Of a stretch of 64,000 nucleotides of DNA, positions 49,521 to 58,190 are shown in pieces; the stretch's first letter is position 1, and the number at the start of each line of letters is the position of its first letter. The stretch comes from Bryobacterales bacterium. Lineage in GTDB: Bacteria; Acidobacteriota; Terriglobia; Bryobacterales; Bryobacteraceae. The notes beneath the pieces were generated by a model. It was given only the letters and a program-made list of their open reading frames with translations, was not told the origin of the DNA and searched no databases. The position numbers and the translations under genes are program-made. The stretch is from assembly GCA_020846745.1 (NCBI GenBank), contig JADLDI010000150.1, positions 62,001 through 126,000 on the forward strand, given 5' to 3'.

Positions 49521-50387
49521 ATGGAAACTCGCCGACTCGGAGCCCACGTCTCCGTCGCCGGTTCGTTGCTTCGCGCCACCGAAGAAGCAACCCGAATCGG
49601 CGCTAACACCATTCAGATCTTCTCGTCGAGCCCGCGGATGTGGAAGGCGTCAAAGCTCGACCCGCACGATGTAAAGTCGTTCCGCACGGCACGCGAAAAG
49701 CTGGATATACGGCCGATGGCCATCCATTGCAGCTATCTCATCAACCTGGCGGCGGCGGAGGATGAGATCTTTTTGAAGTCTGCGGTAGGCATGCGAGGCG
49801 AGATTGAACGGGCCATCCAACTCGATGCCGATTACCTGGTGGCGCATCCGGGCAGTTGCAAGGGCCAATGCGCGGAAGATGCGATTCAACGGCTAACGAT
49901 CGGCATGCGGGAATCGGGCCGGGGCTTGAAGTCCGCGCGGCTGAAGTTCCTATGGGAGATCACGGCGGGACAGGGACAGGCGTTGGGGAGCGATATCGGA
50001 CAGTTGAAAGAGATTGCAGCGCGGACGGCGGAGGTGCTCGATATTCCGGTGGGCTATTGCGTGGACACGGCGCACTGCTTTGCGGCCGGGCTGGACCTGT
50101 TCGACGTACTGCGGGAGTTGGGGCAAGAGAACGTCCCGGTGATCCATACGAACGATTCGAAGGCACCGTTCGGATCGCGCGTGGACCGTCATGAACACAT
50201 CGGCAAAGGCTATATTGGAAAAGAAGCCTTCCGCCGGTATCTCACCCATCCCGACTTACGCGACAAGGCCTTCATTCTCGAAACACCCGAGAATGACGAC
50301 GGCGACCACGCCCAAAATCTATCGACACTGAAGCAACTATGCCGGAAAAGCCGTACAACCCTAACGAAATCGAGCAGCGGTGGGTAG
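49521..50387 (+). CDS. nfo: Endonuclease IV (AP endonuclease)
   Basis: 288 residues. The TIM barrel shows [81 protein letters not shown] and IGKGYIG, with the three-zinc ligands (His, Glu, Asp). One difference from the usual form is [10 protein letters not shown], where homologues mostly have LLLENTAGQG. It cleaves abasic sites in DNA repair. The last 49 bases overlap the start of leuS in another frame, and the C-terminal end ([15 protein letters not shown]) is not family-like, so it was probably extended by this overlap. Confidence 0.92.
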   Translation: METRRLGAHVSVAGSLLRATEEATRIGANTIQIFSSSPRMWKASKLDPHDVKSFRTAREKLDIRPMAIHCSYLINLAAAEDEIFLKSAVGMRGEIERAIQLDADYLVAHPGSCKGQCAEDAIQRLTIGMRESGRGLKSARLKFLWEITAGQGQALGSDIGQLKEIAARTAEVLDIPVGYCVDTAHCFAAGLDLFDVLRELGQENVPVIHTNDSKAPFGSRVDRHEHIGKGYIGKEAFRRYLTHPDLRDKAFILETPENDDGDHAQNLSTLKQLCRKSRTTLTKSSSGG

Positions 50388-52795
50388 ACGCCTGGCGCGA
50401 CTATTCCATTTACAAGGCCAAAGACGACGGATCGAAGCCCCGCTACTACGTGCTCGAGATGTTCCCGTATCCGAGCGGACGCCTGCATATGGGTCACGTA
50501 CGGAACTACTCGATCGGCGACACACTGGCGCGTTACATGTGGATGCGCGGGTACGACGTGCTGCACCCGATCGGGTGGGACGCGTTCGGGATGCCGGCGG
50601 AGAATGCGGCGATCAAGAACCGCATGCATCCAAGCGATTGGACGCTGTCGAACATCGAGAACATGAAGGAGCAGTTGGTGCGCCTCGGCTTCAGCTACGA
50701 CTGGGACCGCGAGGTGAACACCTGTACGCCCGAGTATTACCGCTGGAACCAGTGGTTCTTTATCAAGATGTACGAACGCGGACTGGCGTATCGGAAGGCC
50801 GCGCGCGTCAACTGGTGTCCGGATTGCGCGACCGTGCTGGCGAACGAACAGGTGGAAGAAGGCCGCTGCTGGCGCTGCTCGTCGCTGGTGGAACAGCGGG
50901 AGTTAGAACAGTGGGCGCTGAAGATCACGGCCTACGCGGACGAACTACTGGACGAGACGTATAAGTCGCTGGAAAAGGGCTGGCCCGAGCGTGTGCTGAC
51001 GATGCAGCGGAACTGGATCGGCCGGTCGGAAGGCGCGGAAGTCGACTTCATGCTGGAGGCGACGCGCGAACGGATTCGCGTGTTCACGACGCGCATCGAT
51101 ACGATTTACGGCGCAACTTGCGTCATTCTGGCGCCCGAGCACCGGTTGACGGCTCGCCTGGTGACGGGCGATGCCTATGCGCCCGTGAAGGCGATGATTG
51201 ATGAACTGGGCCGCAAAGATCCAGGCGATGTGGAGAAGGCCGGCTTGTTTACCGGACACTTCGCGATCAACCCTTTCAATGGGGAGCGCGTACCGATCTG
51301 GGTGGGCAACTTTGTGCTGACCGGCTACGGCACGGGCGCGATTATGGCGGTGCCCGCGCACGATGAGCGCGACTTCGAGTTCTGCCGCCGGTACGGGATT
51401 CCGGTGCGTCCGGTGATCCGTCCCATCGACGGCGTACTGGCGGACGGCGAGACCATGAAGGAAGCGTTTACCGAGTATGGGATCGCGGAGAATACGGGCC
51501 AATGGTCGGGGTTGACGAGCGAAGAGGCCAAGAAACAGATGGCCGCCTACGCCAAGGAAAACGGCTTTGGCGAAGCGTCGATCACGTTCCGCATCAAGGA
51601 CTGGGGCGTGTCGCGCCAGCGCTACTGGGGCACGCCGATTCCGATGATCCACTGCGAGCGATGCGGCATCGTGCCGGTGCCGGAAGAACAACTGCCGGTG
51701 GAGTTGCCGTATAACGTCGAGTTCACCGGCAAGGGCCGGTCGCCACTCGAGAACGTGCCGGAATTCGTGAACACCACGTGTCCCAAGTGCGGCGCGGCGG
51801 CGCGGCGCGAGACGGACACGATGGACACGTTTGTCGACTCGTCGTGGTATTTCTACCGCTTTACCGATCCCAAGAACACGCACCTGCCGTTCGCGCCCGA
51901 GAAGGCGGCCGGGTGGTTTCCGATTGACCAATACATCGGCGGCGTCACGCACGCCATCCTGCACCTGATCTATTCGCGGTTCTGGACGAAGGTGATGCGC
52001 GATTTGGGCTTGGTTCAGAATGCTGAGCCCGCCACCAACCTGTTCACGCAGGGCATGGTGCAGTTGGGCGGCAAGGCGATGTCGAAGTCGCGCGGCAATG
52101 TGGTCGACCCCGATGACATGGTGCAGAAATATGGCGCGGACACCTGCCGCCTGTTCACGCTGTTCGCCGCTCCGCCCGAGAAGGACATGGAGTGGAACGA
52201 GTCGAGCGTGCAGGGCCAGTTCCGGTTCCTGGGGCGTGTGTACCGGTTCGTGACGCGGAACGTGGAGAAAGCGGCGCAACCGGGCGGCGAGCATACGGAA
52301 GCCGACCGCAAGGCGATCCGGAAGCTGCACCAGACTCTCAAAAAGATCACGCAGGACTTCGATAACCGGTGGCACTTCAACACGTCGATTGCGGCGCTGA
52401 TGGAACTGATGAACCGGCTGGAGGAGTTCGAAGACGGGCTATCGTCAGCCGCCGCGGCCGAGATCGTCGAGAAGCTGTGCCTGATGCTGCACCCGTTCGC
52501 GCCGTTCCTGTCGCAGGAGATGTGGTCGGTGGAACTCGGCCGCGAAGGCCAGTTGATCCAGCAGGGTTGGCCGGCTTTCAGTGAGGAACTCGCACAGGAA
52601 GAAGGCGCCGAAATCCCGATCCAGGTGAACGGGAAGCTGCGGTCGAAAATGATCGTGCCGTTCGGGACAGGCAAGGAAGAGTTGGAGCGGCGCGCGTTGG
52701 CCGACGAGCGCATCAAGGCTTACATCGAAGGTAAGCAGGTGGCCAAGGTGATCGTGGTGCCGGATAAGTTGGTGAATGTGGTGGTGAAGGGGTAG
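50339..52795 (+). CDS. leuS: Leucyl-tRNA synthetase
   Basis: 818 residues, full length. The class I HIGH motif is HMGH at 50-53 ([19 protein letters not shown]). Other landmarks are the editing CP1 domain (about 220-410, with [11 protein letters not shown] containing the editing Asp), the zinc-type Cys pairs (CPDCATVL and CERCGIVP), and KAMSKSRGN at about 577-585. The last 95 bases (52701-52795) occur again at 53504-53598, beyond the vapBC genes. It starts inside nfo and is followed by vapC two bases after its stop on the other strand. Confidence 0.97.
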   Translation: MPEKPYNPNEIEQRWVDAWRDYSIYKAKDDGSKPRYYVLEMFPYPSGRLHMGHVRNYSIGDTLARYMWMRGYDVLHPIGWDAFGMPAENAAIKNRMHPSDWTLSNIENMKEQLVRLGFSYDWDREVNTCTPEYYRWNQWFFIKMYERGLAYRKAARVNWCPDCATVLANEQVEEGRCWRCSSLVEQRELEQWALKITAYADELLDETYKSLEKGWPERVLTMQRNWIGRSEGAEVDFMLEATRERIRVFTTRIDTIYGATCVILAPEHRLTARLVTGDAYAPVKAMIDELGRKDPGDVEKAGLFTGHFAINPFNGERVPIWVGNFVLTGYGTGAIMAVPAHDERDFEFCRRYGIPVRPVIRPIDGVLADGETMKEAFTEYGIAENTGQWSGLTSEEAKKQMAAYAKENGFGEASITFRIKDWGVSRQRYWGTPIPMIHCERCGIVPVPEEQLPVELPYNVEFTGKGRSPLENVPEFVNTTCPKCGAAARRETDTMDTFVDSSWYFYRFTDPKNTHLPFAPEKAAGWFPIDQYIGGVTHAILHLIYSRFWTKVMRDLGLVQNAEPATNLFTQGMVQLGGKAMSKSRGNVVDPDDMVQKYGADTCRLFTLFAAPPEKDMEWNESSVQGQFRFLGRVYRFVTRNVEKAAQPGGEHTEADRKAIRKLHQTLKKITQDFDNRWHFNTSIAALMELMNRLEEFEDGLSSAAAAEIVEKLCLMLHPFAPFLSQEMWSVELGREGQLIQQGWPAFSEELAQEEGAEIPIQVNGKLRSKMIVPFGTGKEELERRALADERIKAYIEGKQVAKVIVVPDKLVNVVVKG

Positions 52796-52796
52796 T

Positions 52797-53177
52797 TCAG
52801 ACAGCTATCAGCTGAAGCTCCGGCGCGAGAAGCTTGAGGTCGTCTGGGTCGCTCGTGACGACCGCTTGTCTTGCTCGCCGGGCGCAAACGACCACATGGG
52901 CGTCGGCGATGTCGCTGGCGCGGGTGCGAGATAGCAGGAGGCCTACCGCGGTCGCATCAGATCGGTCGAGCGGCACGAGATCGGTTACGGGCTGGCGCAT
53001 CAGCCACGATAGACGCGCCTGCCGGGCTGGATTACGGATCGCCTGAGCCAACGCGGTAGCCGGGATTGTGATTCGAGAGCCTAGCCTAATGGCTCGTGCG
53101 ATCAACGTTAGAACCCGCCGGTCGTTCCGATCGATTGCAATGAGACCGCCGGCATCAAGCGTGATGCCGCCGTTCAT
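52797..53177 (-). CDS. PIN-domain toxin (VapC-type)
   Basis: 126 residues. The acidic PIN residues are Asp8 (ITLDAGGLIAID), a second one around TALAQAI, which lacks the usual Glu, and Asp in DIADAHVVV and TSDPDDLKLL. The fold and length match VapC-type RNases that cleave tRNA or rRNA. It overlaps the antitoxin gene by four bases and ends two bases from the leuS stop. The absence of the second conserved Glu is noted as a possible weakness. Confidence 0.85.
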   Translation of the reverse strand: MNGGITLDAGGLIAIDRNDRRVLTLIARAIRLGSRITIPATALAQAIRNPARQARLSWLMRQPVTDLVPLDRSDATAVGLLLSRTRASDIADAHVVVCARRARQAVVTSDPDDLKLLAPELQLIAV

Positions 53178-53458
53178 GCTGCCTTACGTTTCCGGCTCGC
53201 CTTTTTTCCCGCGGCCGGCGAAAGGATGTTATCGGCCCATTCGAGTTCTTCTTTTGTCAACGGTCCGCCTGTCTGATCGAGAGCTTCCTTCAACATTTCC
53301 CTCCATCCGGCTACATCATCCAGCGAGACGCCAACTGCGTGCTTCACGAAAGCCGAGACATTGGGGGACTGTCCCGCGCGGACCAGTTCACGAATTCGCG
53401 CAAGTTGATCGTTATCCAGTGTTACGGTCACTTTAGTGGTCGCCATACCATTTACCAT
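53174..53458 (-). CDS. Ribbon-helix-helix antitoxin (VapB-like)
   Basis: 94 residues from ATG 53458 (ATG 53446 is as good). The N-terminal ribbon-helix-helix (KVTVTLDNDQLARIRELVRA, SPNVSAFVKHAVGVSLDD) should dimerise and bind DNA. The C-terminal region (GGPLTKEELEWADNIL) would wrap around the PIN toxin, and the end is basic (KKASRKRKAA). The toxin gene follows with a four-base overlap. Confidence 0.85.
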   Translation of the reverse strand: MVNGMATTKVTVTLDNDQLARIRELVRAGQSPNVSAFVKHAVGVSLDDVAGWREMLKEALDQTGGPLTKEELEWADNILSPAAGKKASRKRKAA

Positions 53459-53798
53459 ACCACCGCTTCACTGGAAGGTTTCCTCGCAAAAACGGTGCTC
53501 CGACCGACGAGCGGATCAAGGCTTACCTCGAAGGCAAGCAGGTGGCGAAGGTGATCGTGGCGCCGGATAAATTGGTGAATGTGGTGGTGAAGGGGTAGGA
53601 GTCGTCGGGGCGGCTAACGAGCAGACGGGTTGAATTCCGGAGGGCCAACGTGCCGAATCAGCCACGCGAGGGGATGGTGTCCACAGGAGTGTGGGCGTGC
53701 GCCACATTGTACGCGGTTGGCGTGTGGCAGAATGATCAATGTAGGGTTTTCTCGCGATATCAGCCTGCTTCAACGCTCTCCTATACTGAAGAGCTAAA
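53459..53798. other. 340-base gap holding the second leuS tail
   Basis: The only clear feature is the leuS-tail copy at 53504-53598. The promoter of vapBC should lie in 53459-53500. The 200 bases after the copy show no gene or clear structure. Confidence 0.6.
53504..53598 (+). repeat. Duplicate of the last 95 bases of leuS
   Basis: These 95 bases match 52701-52795 with six differences (89 of 95 identical) and keep the reading frame to the same stop ([16 protein letters not shown] and on, ending VVKG). Four of the six changes are silent (Ile to Leu and Val to Ala are the others). Similarity ends sharply on both sides. The two copies are 803 bases apart and enclose vapBC. Confidence 0.92.
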
Positions 53799-55067
53799 TC
53801 AGTGCTCCGGCCGCCGCGCCAGCAGCGCGACCACCGCGCCCAAGACCGTCAACACGCCTAACCCGTAGAACATCGTGTTGTAACCAGTTGCCACCGTTCC
53901 GGCCTGCTTGGCTTGTTCGATGATACCGGCGAAATAGCCCGGCACCACGAAACCCGCCGCTCCCCAGGCGGAGAAGAGAATGCCGTAGTTGGCGCCGATG
54001 TTCTTGGCGCCGTAGTAGTCCGCCGCGATCGAGGGCATCAGTGCCAGATAGCCTCCGTAGCAGAAGCCGACCAGGCACAATCCGGCCAGCACGCGCCAGA
54101 AATCGGCTGTATTCGGCAGCACCAGCCAGCAGGCCACTACCGACACCGCGCACATGCCGAGGATCGCCTGTTTGCGGCCCAGTTTATCCGACAGTCCGCC
54201 CCAACCGAGGCGGCCGACGCCGTTGAACAGCGACATCACGCCCAAGGCGGCCCCGCCGGTGAGTGCGGCGGAGGCAGCGGCCAGCTCGCGGATGAGCGGC
54301 GCCGATTCGCCGATGGCCGTGAGGCCGACTGAGGAACCAAGGAAATACAACAACCACACGGCGTAGAACTGCCACGTCCGCAGCATTTCGCCGGGGGTGT
54401 AATCGGACCGCCGTTTGCCCTGTGCCGCGGCCGGAGGGTTCCAGCCGGCGGGCTTCCAGCCGATGGGCGGCACCTTGTACATCTGCGCCGTCCCGATCAC
54501 CACCACAAAGAAGAGAGCTGAAAGAAACAAGAAGGTGCGGGGAATGGTGGTCTGGTAGGCTGCCGGATCGGAGCCCATCATGCGCTCCAATAAGGGGGCG
54601 AAGATGAGTGAGCCGACGCCGAAACCCATAACCGCAAGGCCGACTACCAGGCCGCGCTTATCGGGAAACCACTTGACGCAGGTAGCGATCGGGGTGACGT
54701 ACGCGAAGCCGACGCCGAGCCCGGCCACTACGCCGTACGAGAAGATCAGGCCGGATGGCGTATTGCCGATGAACGCCGCCAGTAAACAGCCAAGGCCAAG
54801 CAGCACCCCACCGAAGCTGCCCACCAGCCGGGGCCCTTTCTTATCCTGCCAAAACCCGGCCACGACCATGGCTAGGGTAAAGAACAGGATCGACCAGCGG
54901 TACGGGGCGATGGTGACGGTCTTGTCCCAGCCGTAGGCGGCGGCGAGCGGCCCGCGGAACACGGCCCAGGAGTAGATGATTCCGAGGCAGATCTGCATGA
55001 GCACGGCGGCGGCGGCCAGCATGCGGCGGTCGGGGACAGCGGGAGTTACAACGGTCGCGGTTGCCAT
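53799..55067 (-). CDS. MFS transporter, OFA (oxalate/formate antiporter) family
   Basis: 422 residues with 12 membrane segments. The family's start motif is present (LMQICLGIIYSWAVFRGPLA), with FFTLAMVVAGFWQDKKGPRL, YGVVAGLGVGFAYVTPIATC, VKWFPDKRGLVVGLAVMGFG and GRLGWGGLSDKLGRK. OFA carriers move small organic anions such as oxalate, formate or lactate; the substrate is not determined by sequence. Monocistronic; divergent from the aminotransferase gene. Confidence 0.92.
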   Translation of the reverse strand: MATATVVTPAVPDRRMLAAAAVLMQICLGIIYSWAVFRGPLAAAYGWDKTVTIAPYRWSILFFTLAMVVAGFWQDKKGPRLVGSFGGVLLGLGCLLAAFIGNTPSGLIFSYGVVAGLGVGFAYVTPIATCVKWFPDKRGLVVGLAVMGFGVGSLIFAPLLERMMGSDPAAYQTTIPRTFLFLSALFFVVVIGTAQMYKVPPIGWKPAGWNPPAAAQGKRRSDYTPGEMLRTWQFYAVWLLYFLGSSVGLTAIGESAPLIRELAAASAALTGGAALGVMSLFNGVGRLGWGGLSDKLGRKQAILGMCAVSVVACWLVLPNTADFWRVLAGLCLVGFCYGGYLALMPSIAADYYGAKNIGANYGILFSAWGAAGFVVPGYFAGIIEQAKQAGTVATGYNTMFYGLGVLTVLGAVVALLARRPEH

Positions 55068-55159
55068 AGATTAGGAAGTCCGCAGCGAAGTCTACCATGG
55101 GTCACCGGCGGGGCGAAACATGGGCGCGTGCTGTGGGCGCGTGCTGCCATACTTTGGAA

Positions 55160-56257
55160 ATGGAGATTTGGCGGCAATACGCGGACGAATTCCCGGTCAC
55201 GAAGAACCTGACGTATCTGAATCACGCGGCAGTGGCGCCGCTCTCCGCAGCCGCAGCCAAGGCAATGGCGGATTTGGCCGCAGACGCGAGGGACTGGGGA
55301 TCGCTCGATTACGACAAGTGGCTGTCGGCCTATGAAGGCCTGCGGGTTGAAACGGCGAAACTGATCGGCGCCTCGCCACGGGAGATCGCGATCGTAAAGA
55401 ACACGTCGGAAGGCATTGCGACCGTGGCGCTCGGCATTGACTGGCGCGCGGGCGACATCGTGGTGGCCTTCCGGGAAGAGTTCCCCGCGAACTATTACCC
55501 GTGGTTGAAACTAGAGGCGCGCGGCGTGAAGGTGCGGTGGCTCTCGATCTACGATCCGCTGGAGGCGATCGATGCTGCCGCGGAAGGGGCACGCCTGCTG
55601 GCGATATCGCATGTGAACTACCTGTCGGGTTACCGCGTGGACCTTACCTCTATCGGCGAAATCTGCCGGCGACGGGGCTGTTTCTACTTTGTGGACGCTA
55701 TTCAGGGCATGGGGGCGTTCCCGATCGACGTGGAGCGGGATCACATTGACGCGCTGTCGGCAGACGGGCACAAATGGCTGCTCGGGCCGGAGGGCTGCGG
55801 CGTGCTGTACGTACGCCATTCGGTGCAGGACCAGATCGAGCCAGTCGAATTCGGCTGGACCAACGTCGCCGCCTACGCCGACTACGCGTCACGCGACATG
55901 ACCTTGCGGAGCGACGCGGGGCGGTACGAGCCGGGCACGTTGAACACGATCGGCATCTTCGGGCTGCGCGCGTCTATCGCCCTGATCAACCAGATCGGCG
56001 TTGCGGCGATCAGCGCGGAAGTCACCCAACGCGCACGCCAACTACATGACGGCGCCAAGCGCAAAGGCTACGAGATCCTGCCCACCGCTTCCGGCATCGT
56101 GACCTTCCGTAAAGAGGGCGTGGACAGCCGCATCATCGTGAAACGCCTACGTGACGCCGGGATCATTGCCGCGCCTCGCCAGGGTTACGTCCGCACCTCA
56201 CCCCATTTCTATGTCAGCCCCGATAGCATAGAGGCCTGTCTGGAACAGCTACCCTGA
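55160..56257 (+). CDS. Class V aminotransferase-like PLP enzyme
   Basis: 365 residues from ATG 55160. The PLP lysine is in LSADGHKWLLGPEG. TYLNHAAVAPLS, NTSEGIATVALGI, and YEPGTLNTIGIFGL are typical of the cysteine-desulfurase/isopenicillin-N-epimerase group. No catalytic-loop Cys of a true cysteine desulfurase is obvious near the C-terminus, so an epimerase or lyase role is possible. purB starts 29 bases later on the same strand. Confidence 0.88.
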   Translation: MEIWRQYADEFPVTKNLTYLNHAAVAPLSAAAAKAMADLAADARDWGSLDYDKWLSAYEGLRVETAKLIGASPREIAIVKNTSEGIATVALGIDWRAGDIVVAFREEFPANYYPWLKLEARGVKVRWLSIYDPLEAIDAAAEGARLLAISHVNYLSGYRVDLTSIGEICRRRGCFYFVDAIQGMGAFPIDVERDHIDALSADGHKWLLGPEGCGVLYVRHSVQDQIEPVEFGWTNVAAYADYASRDMTLRSDAGRYEPGTLNTIGIFGLRASIALINQIGVAAISAEVTQRARQLHDGAKRKGYEILPTASGIVTFRKEGVDSRIIVKRLRDAGIIAAPRQGYVRTSPHFYVSPDSIEACLEQLP

Positions 56258-56286
56258 GTTGGGTCCGGCTTCTACAATGAAGTGAA

Positions 56287-57597
56287 ATGATCGCTCGCTA
56301 TACGCGGCCTGATATGGGCCGCATCTGGAACGACGACGCGAAGTATCGCGCCTGGCTCGATGTAGAACTGGCCGCCTCGGAGACGCTGGCAGACATGGGA
56401 ATCGTGCCCGCAGAAGCGGCCAAGGCTCTCCGTGCGAATGCCGGGTTCACGGCGGACCGGATCAACGCCATCGAACGCGAAGTCCGTCACGACGTGATCG
56501 CCTTTACGACCGCTGTTTCCGAAACGATGGCCGCCGCGGGGGTGGCCGAGGCGTCGCGCTGGCTGCATTACGGGCTCACCTCGAACGACGTGGTAGACAC
56601 CGCGCAGGCACTGCAGGTGAAGCAGGCTTCGGAGTTGATTCTCGCCGGCGTCGACCGCGTGCTGCAGGTTCTCCACCGGCGCGCCCACGAATTCAAGTAC
56701 ACGCCACAGATCGGCCGCACGCATGGCATCCAGGCGGAACCGATCACGTTTGGGTTGAAGATCGCCTTGTGGTTTGACGAACTGCAGCGCGGGCGAGCGC
56801 GGTTCGCCGCCGCGGCTGAAGACATGCGCGTCGGCAAGCTCTCCGGCGCCGTGGGAACCTTCGGCCATATCAGTCCGGAAGCCGAAGAGCGGATTTGCGA
56901 GAAGATCGGACTGAAACCCGCGCCGATCGCCTCGCAGGTGATCGCTCGCGACCGCCATGCCGCCTATATCAATGCACTGGCTTTGATCACCGCCCTTTGC
57001 GAGAAAATCGCGCTGGAGGTTCGCCACCTGCAGCGGACGGAGGTTCGCGAAGTGGAAGAGCCGTTCGCCGCCGGGCAGAAGGGATCGTCCGCGATGCCCC
57101 ACAAGCGGAATCCGGTGACCTGTGAACAGATCTGCGGCCTGGCGCGAGTGGTCCGGTCAAATGTGCAGGCGGCGATCGAGAACATAGCCCTGTGGCATGA
57201 GCGGGATATCTCCCATTCGTCAGTCGAGCGTGTCATCCTGCCCGATTCCACGATTCTCACCGACTACCTTCTCGAAAAAACGCATTGGCTTGTGGACGGC
57301 ATGCGAGTGTCGCCGGAACGAATGCAGAAGAACCTGGATCTGACGTGCGGGCTGATTTTCTCCGGTCAACTGTTGTTAGACCTCTCAGCCGCCGGGATGC
57401 TCCGCGAGCAGGCTTACAAAACCGTGCAATCGCTGGCGATGACCGCCTGGGAGAACGGTGATGATTTTCGCGTCATGGTTGCGGCCGATCCGTCGATTTC
57501 GGCACTTTTGAACCCGAAGCAGTTAGCAAGCTCGTTCTCGTTAGAGCGTCAACTGGGCAATGTTGATGCGATCTTCCGTCGTGTGTTTGGGCAATAG
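56287..57597 (+). CDS. purB: Adenylosuccinate lyase
   Basis: 436 residues. The fumarase/aspartase signature is SSAMPHKRNPVTCEQI (Ser is the catalytic base), with TSNDVVDTAQALQ and GRTHGIQAEPITFG, which hold the catalytic His. It catalyses two steps of purine synthesis, releasing fumarate from SAICAR and adenylosuccinate. It follows the aminotransferase gene. No other pur genes are in the window. Confidence 0.96.
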   Translation: MIARYTRPDMGRIWNDDAKYRAWLDVELAASETLADMGIVPAEAAKALRANAGFTADRINAIEREVRHDVIAFTTAVSETMAAAGVAEASRWLHYGLTSNDVVDTAQALQVKQASELILAGVDRVLQVLHRRAHEFKYTPQIGRTHGIQAEPITFGLKIALWFDELQRGRARFAAAAEDMRVGKLSGAVGTFGHISPEAEERICEKIGLKPAPIASQVIARDRHAAYINALALITALCEKIALEVRHLQRTEVREVEEPFAAGQKGSSAMPHKRNPVTCEQICGLARVVRSNVQAAIENIALWHERDISHSSVERVILPDSTILTDYLLEKTHWLVDGMRVSPERMQKNLDLTCGLIFSGQLLLDLSAAGMLREQAYKTVQSLAMTAWENGDDFRVMVAADPSISALLNPKQLASSFSLERQLGNVDAIFRRVFGQ

Positions 57598-57693
57598 AGT
57601 ACCTGGGACTTGCAGGGGTGACTGATGGTACTAGAAGTTCTACGGATTGAGTCAATTTGAATGAAAGTATTTTTATCTTAGACATTTTAGTCC

Positions 57694-57721
57694 TTGTTTT
57701 TCCCACCCATTCCGGTACACT
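57694..57721 (+). promoter_or_regulatory. Probable sigma-70-type promoter of the receiver gene
   Basis: TTGTTT (57694-57699) and TACACT (57716-57721) are 16 bases apart. Transcription would begin near 57728, directly before AGAGGA (57729-57734). Confidence 0.5.
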
Positions 57722-57738
57722 TTTTAGTAGAGGACTCC

Positions 57739-58149
57739 GTGAAAACTGTAGAGATGGCGCGTGTCTTGCTGGTGGATGATAACCCCGCCAGCCGGCTGAC
57801 CCTCCAAACTCTTCTGCAGGCTGGCGGGTATTCGGTCGACGCAGCGGCGTCCGCCGCGGAAGCTGTCGGCAAGTTAGACGAACAAGAGTACGAGTTGGTA
57901 TTAAGCGACCTGGGGATGGAATCGCCCGAGGCCGGTTATCGTGTAATCGCCCATGCGCGCCGGATGGATTATAGTCCGGCGACGGCACTTATCACCAAAG
58001 ACCACGACGAATCGGAACCCGTGTATGGGTCCGATTCAACGTTGGTTGAACCCGAGGACGTTCAAGGCCTGTTCACACAGGTCGCCGACCTGATTTCTGC
58101 CCGGGCCAGACGCCGTGTGCGGCGCCAGATGCGCCACACCGCCGCGTGA
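57739..58149 (+). CDS. Stand-alone receiver-domain protein, atypical
   Basis: 136 residues from GTG 57739, which has AGAGGA five bases upstream; ATG 57754 is an alternative. The receiver shows the acidic pair Asp13-Asp14 (VLLVDDN), phospho-acceptor Asp57 (LVLSDLGME) and Thr in ALITKDHD. The conserved Lys of the K-P pair is replaced: TLVEPEDVQGLF reads Glu-Pro. A basic C-terminus (RARRRVRRQMRHTAA) replaces any output domain. It may work as a phosphate shuttle or by protein contact. No kinase gene is adjacent. Confidence 0.85.
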   Translation: MKTVEMARVLLVDDNPASRLTLQTLLQAGGYSVDAAASAAEAVGKLDEQEYELVLSDLGMESPEAGYRVIAHARRMDYSPATALITKDHDESEPVYGSDSTLVEPEDVQGLFTQVADLISARARRRVRRQMRHTAA

Positions 58150-58154
58150 AGCGA

Positions 58155-58190
58155 GCCGGCAGGCTGTTACACCCGCCGGCGCCGATTTTA
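58155..58190. terminator. Stem-loop between convergent genes
   Basis: GCCGGC at 58155-58160 pairs with GCCGGC at 58175-58180, extended by GG/CC past a mismatch. A TTTT follows on the plus strand (58186-58189). It lies between the ends of the receiver gene and the PhoPQ-related gene and may stop transcription from both. Confidence 0.45.

Noticed and set aside
50945-52375. Long minus-strand frame inside leuS
   Set aside because: leuS has complete synthetase motifs on the plus strand; the antisense frame is Arg/His-rich without motifs.
53443-53461. CCATACC direct repeat at the antitoxin start as an operator
   Set aside because: Two 7-base copies produced largely by the repeated ATGG around the start codons; too short to support as an operator.
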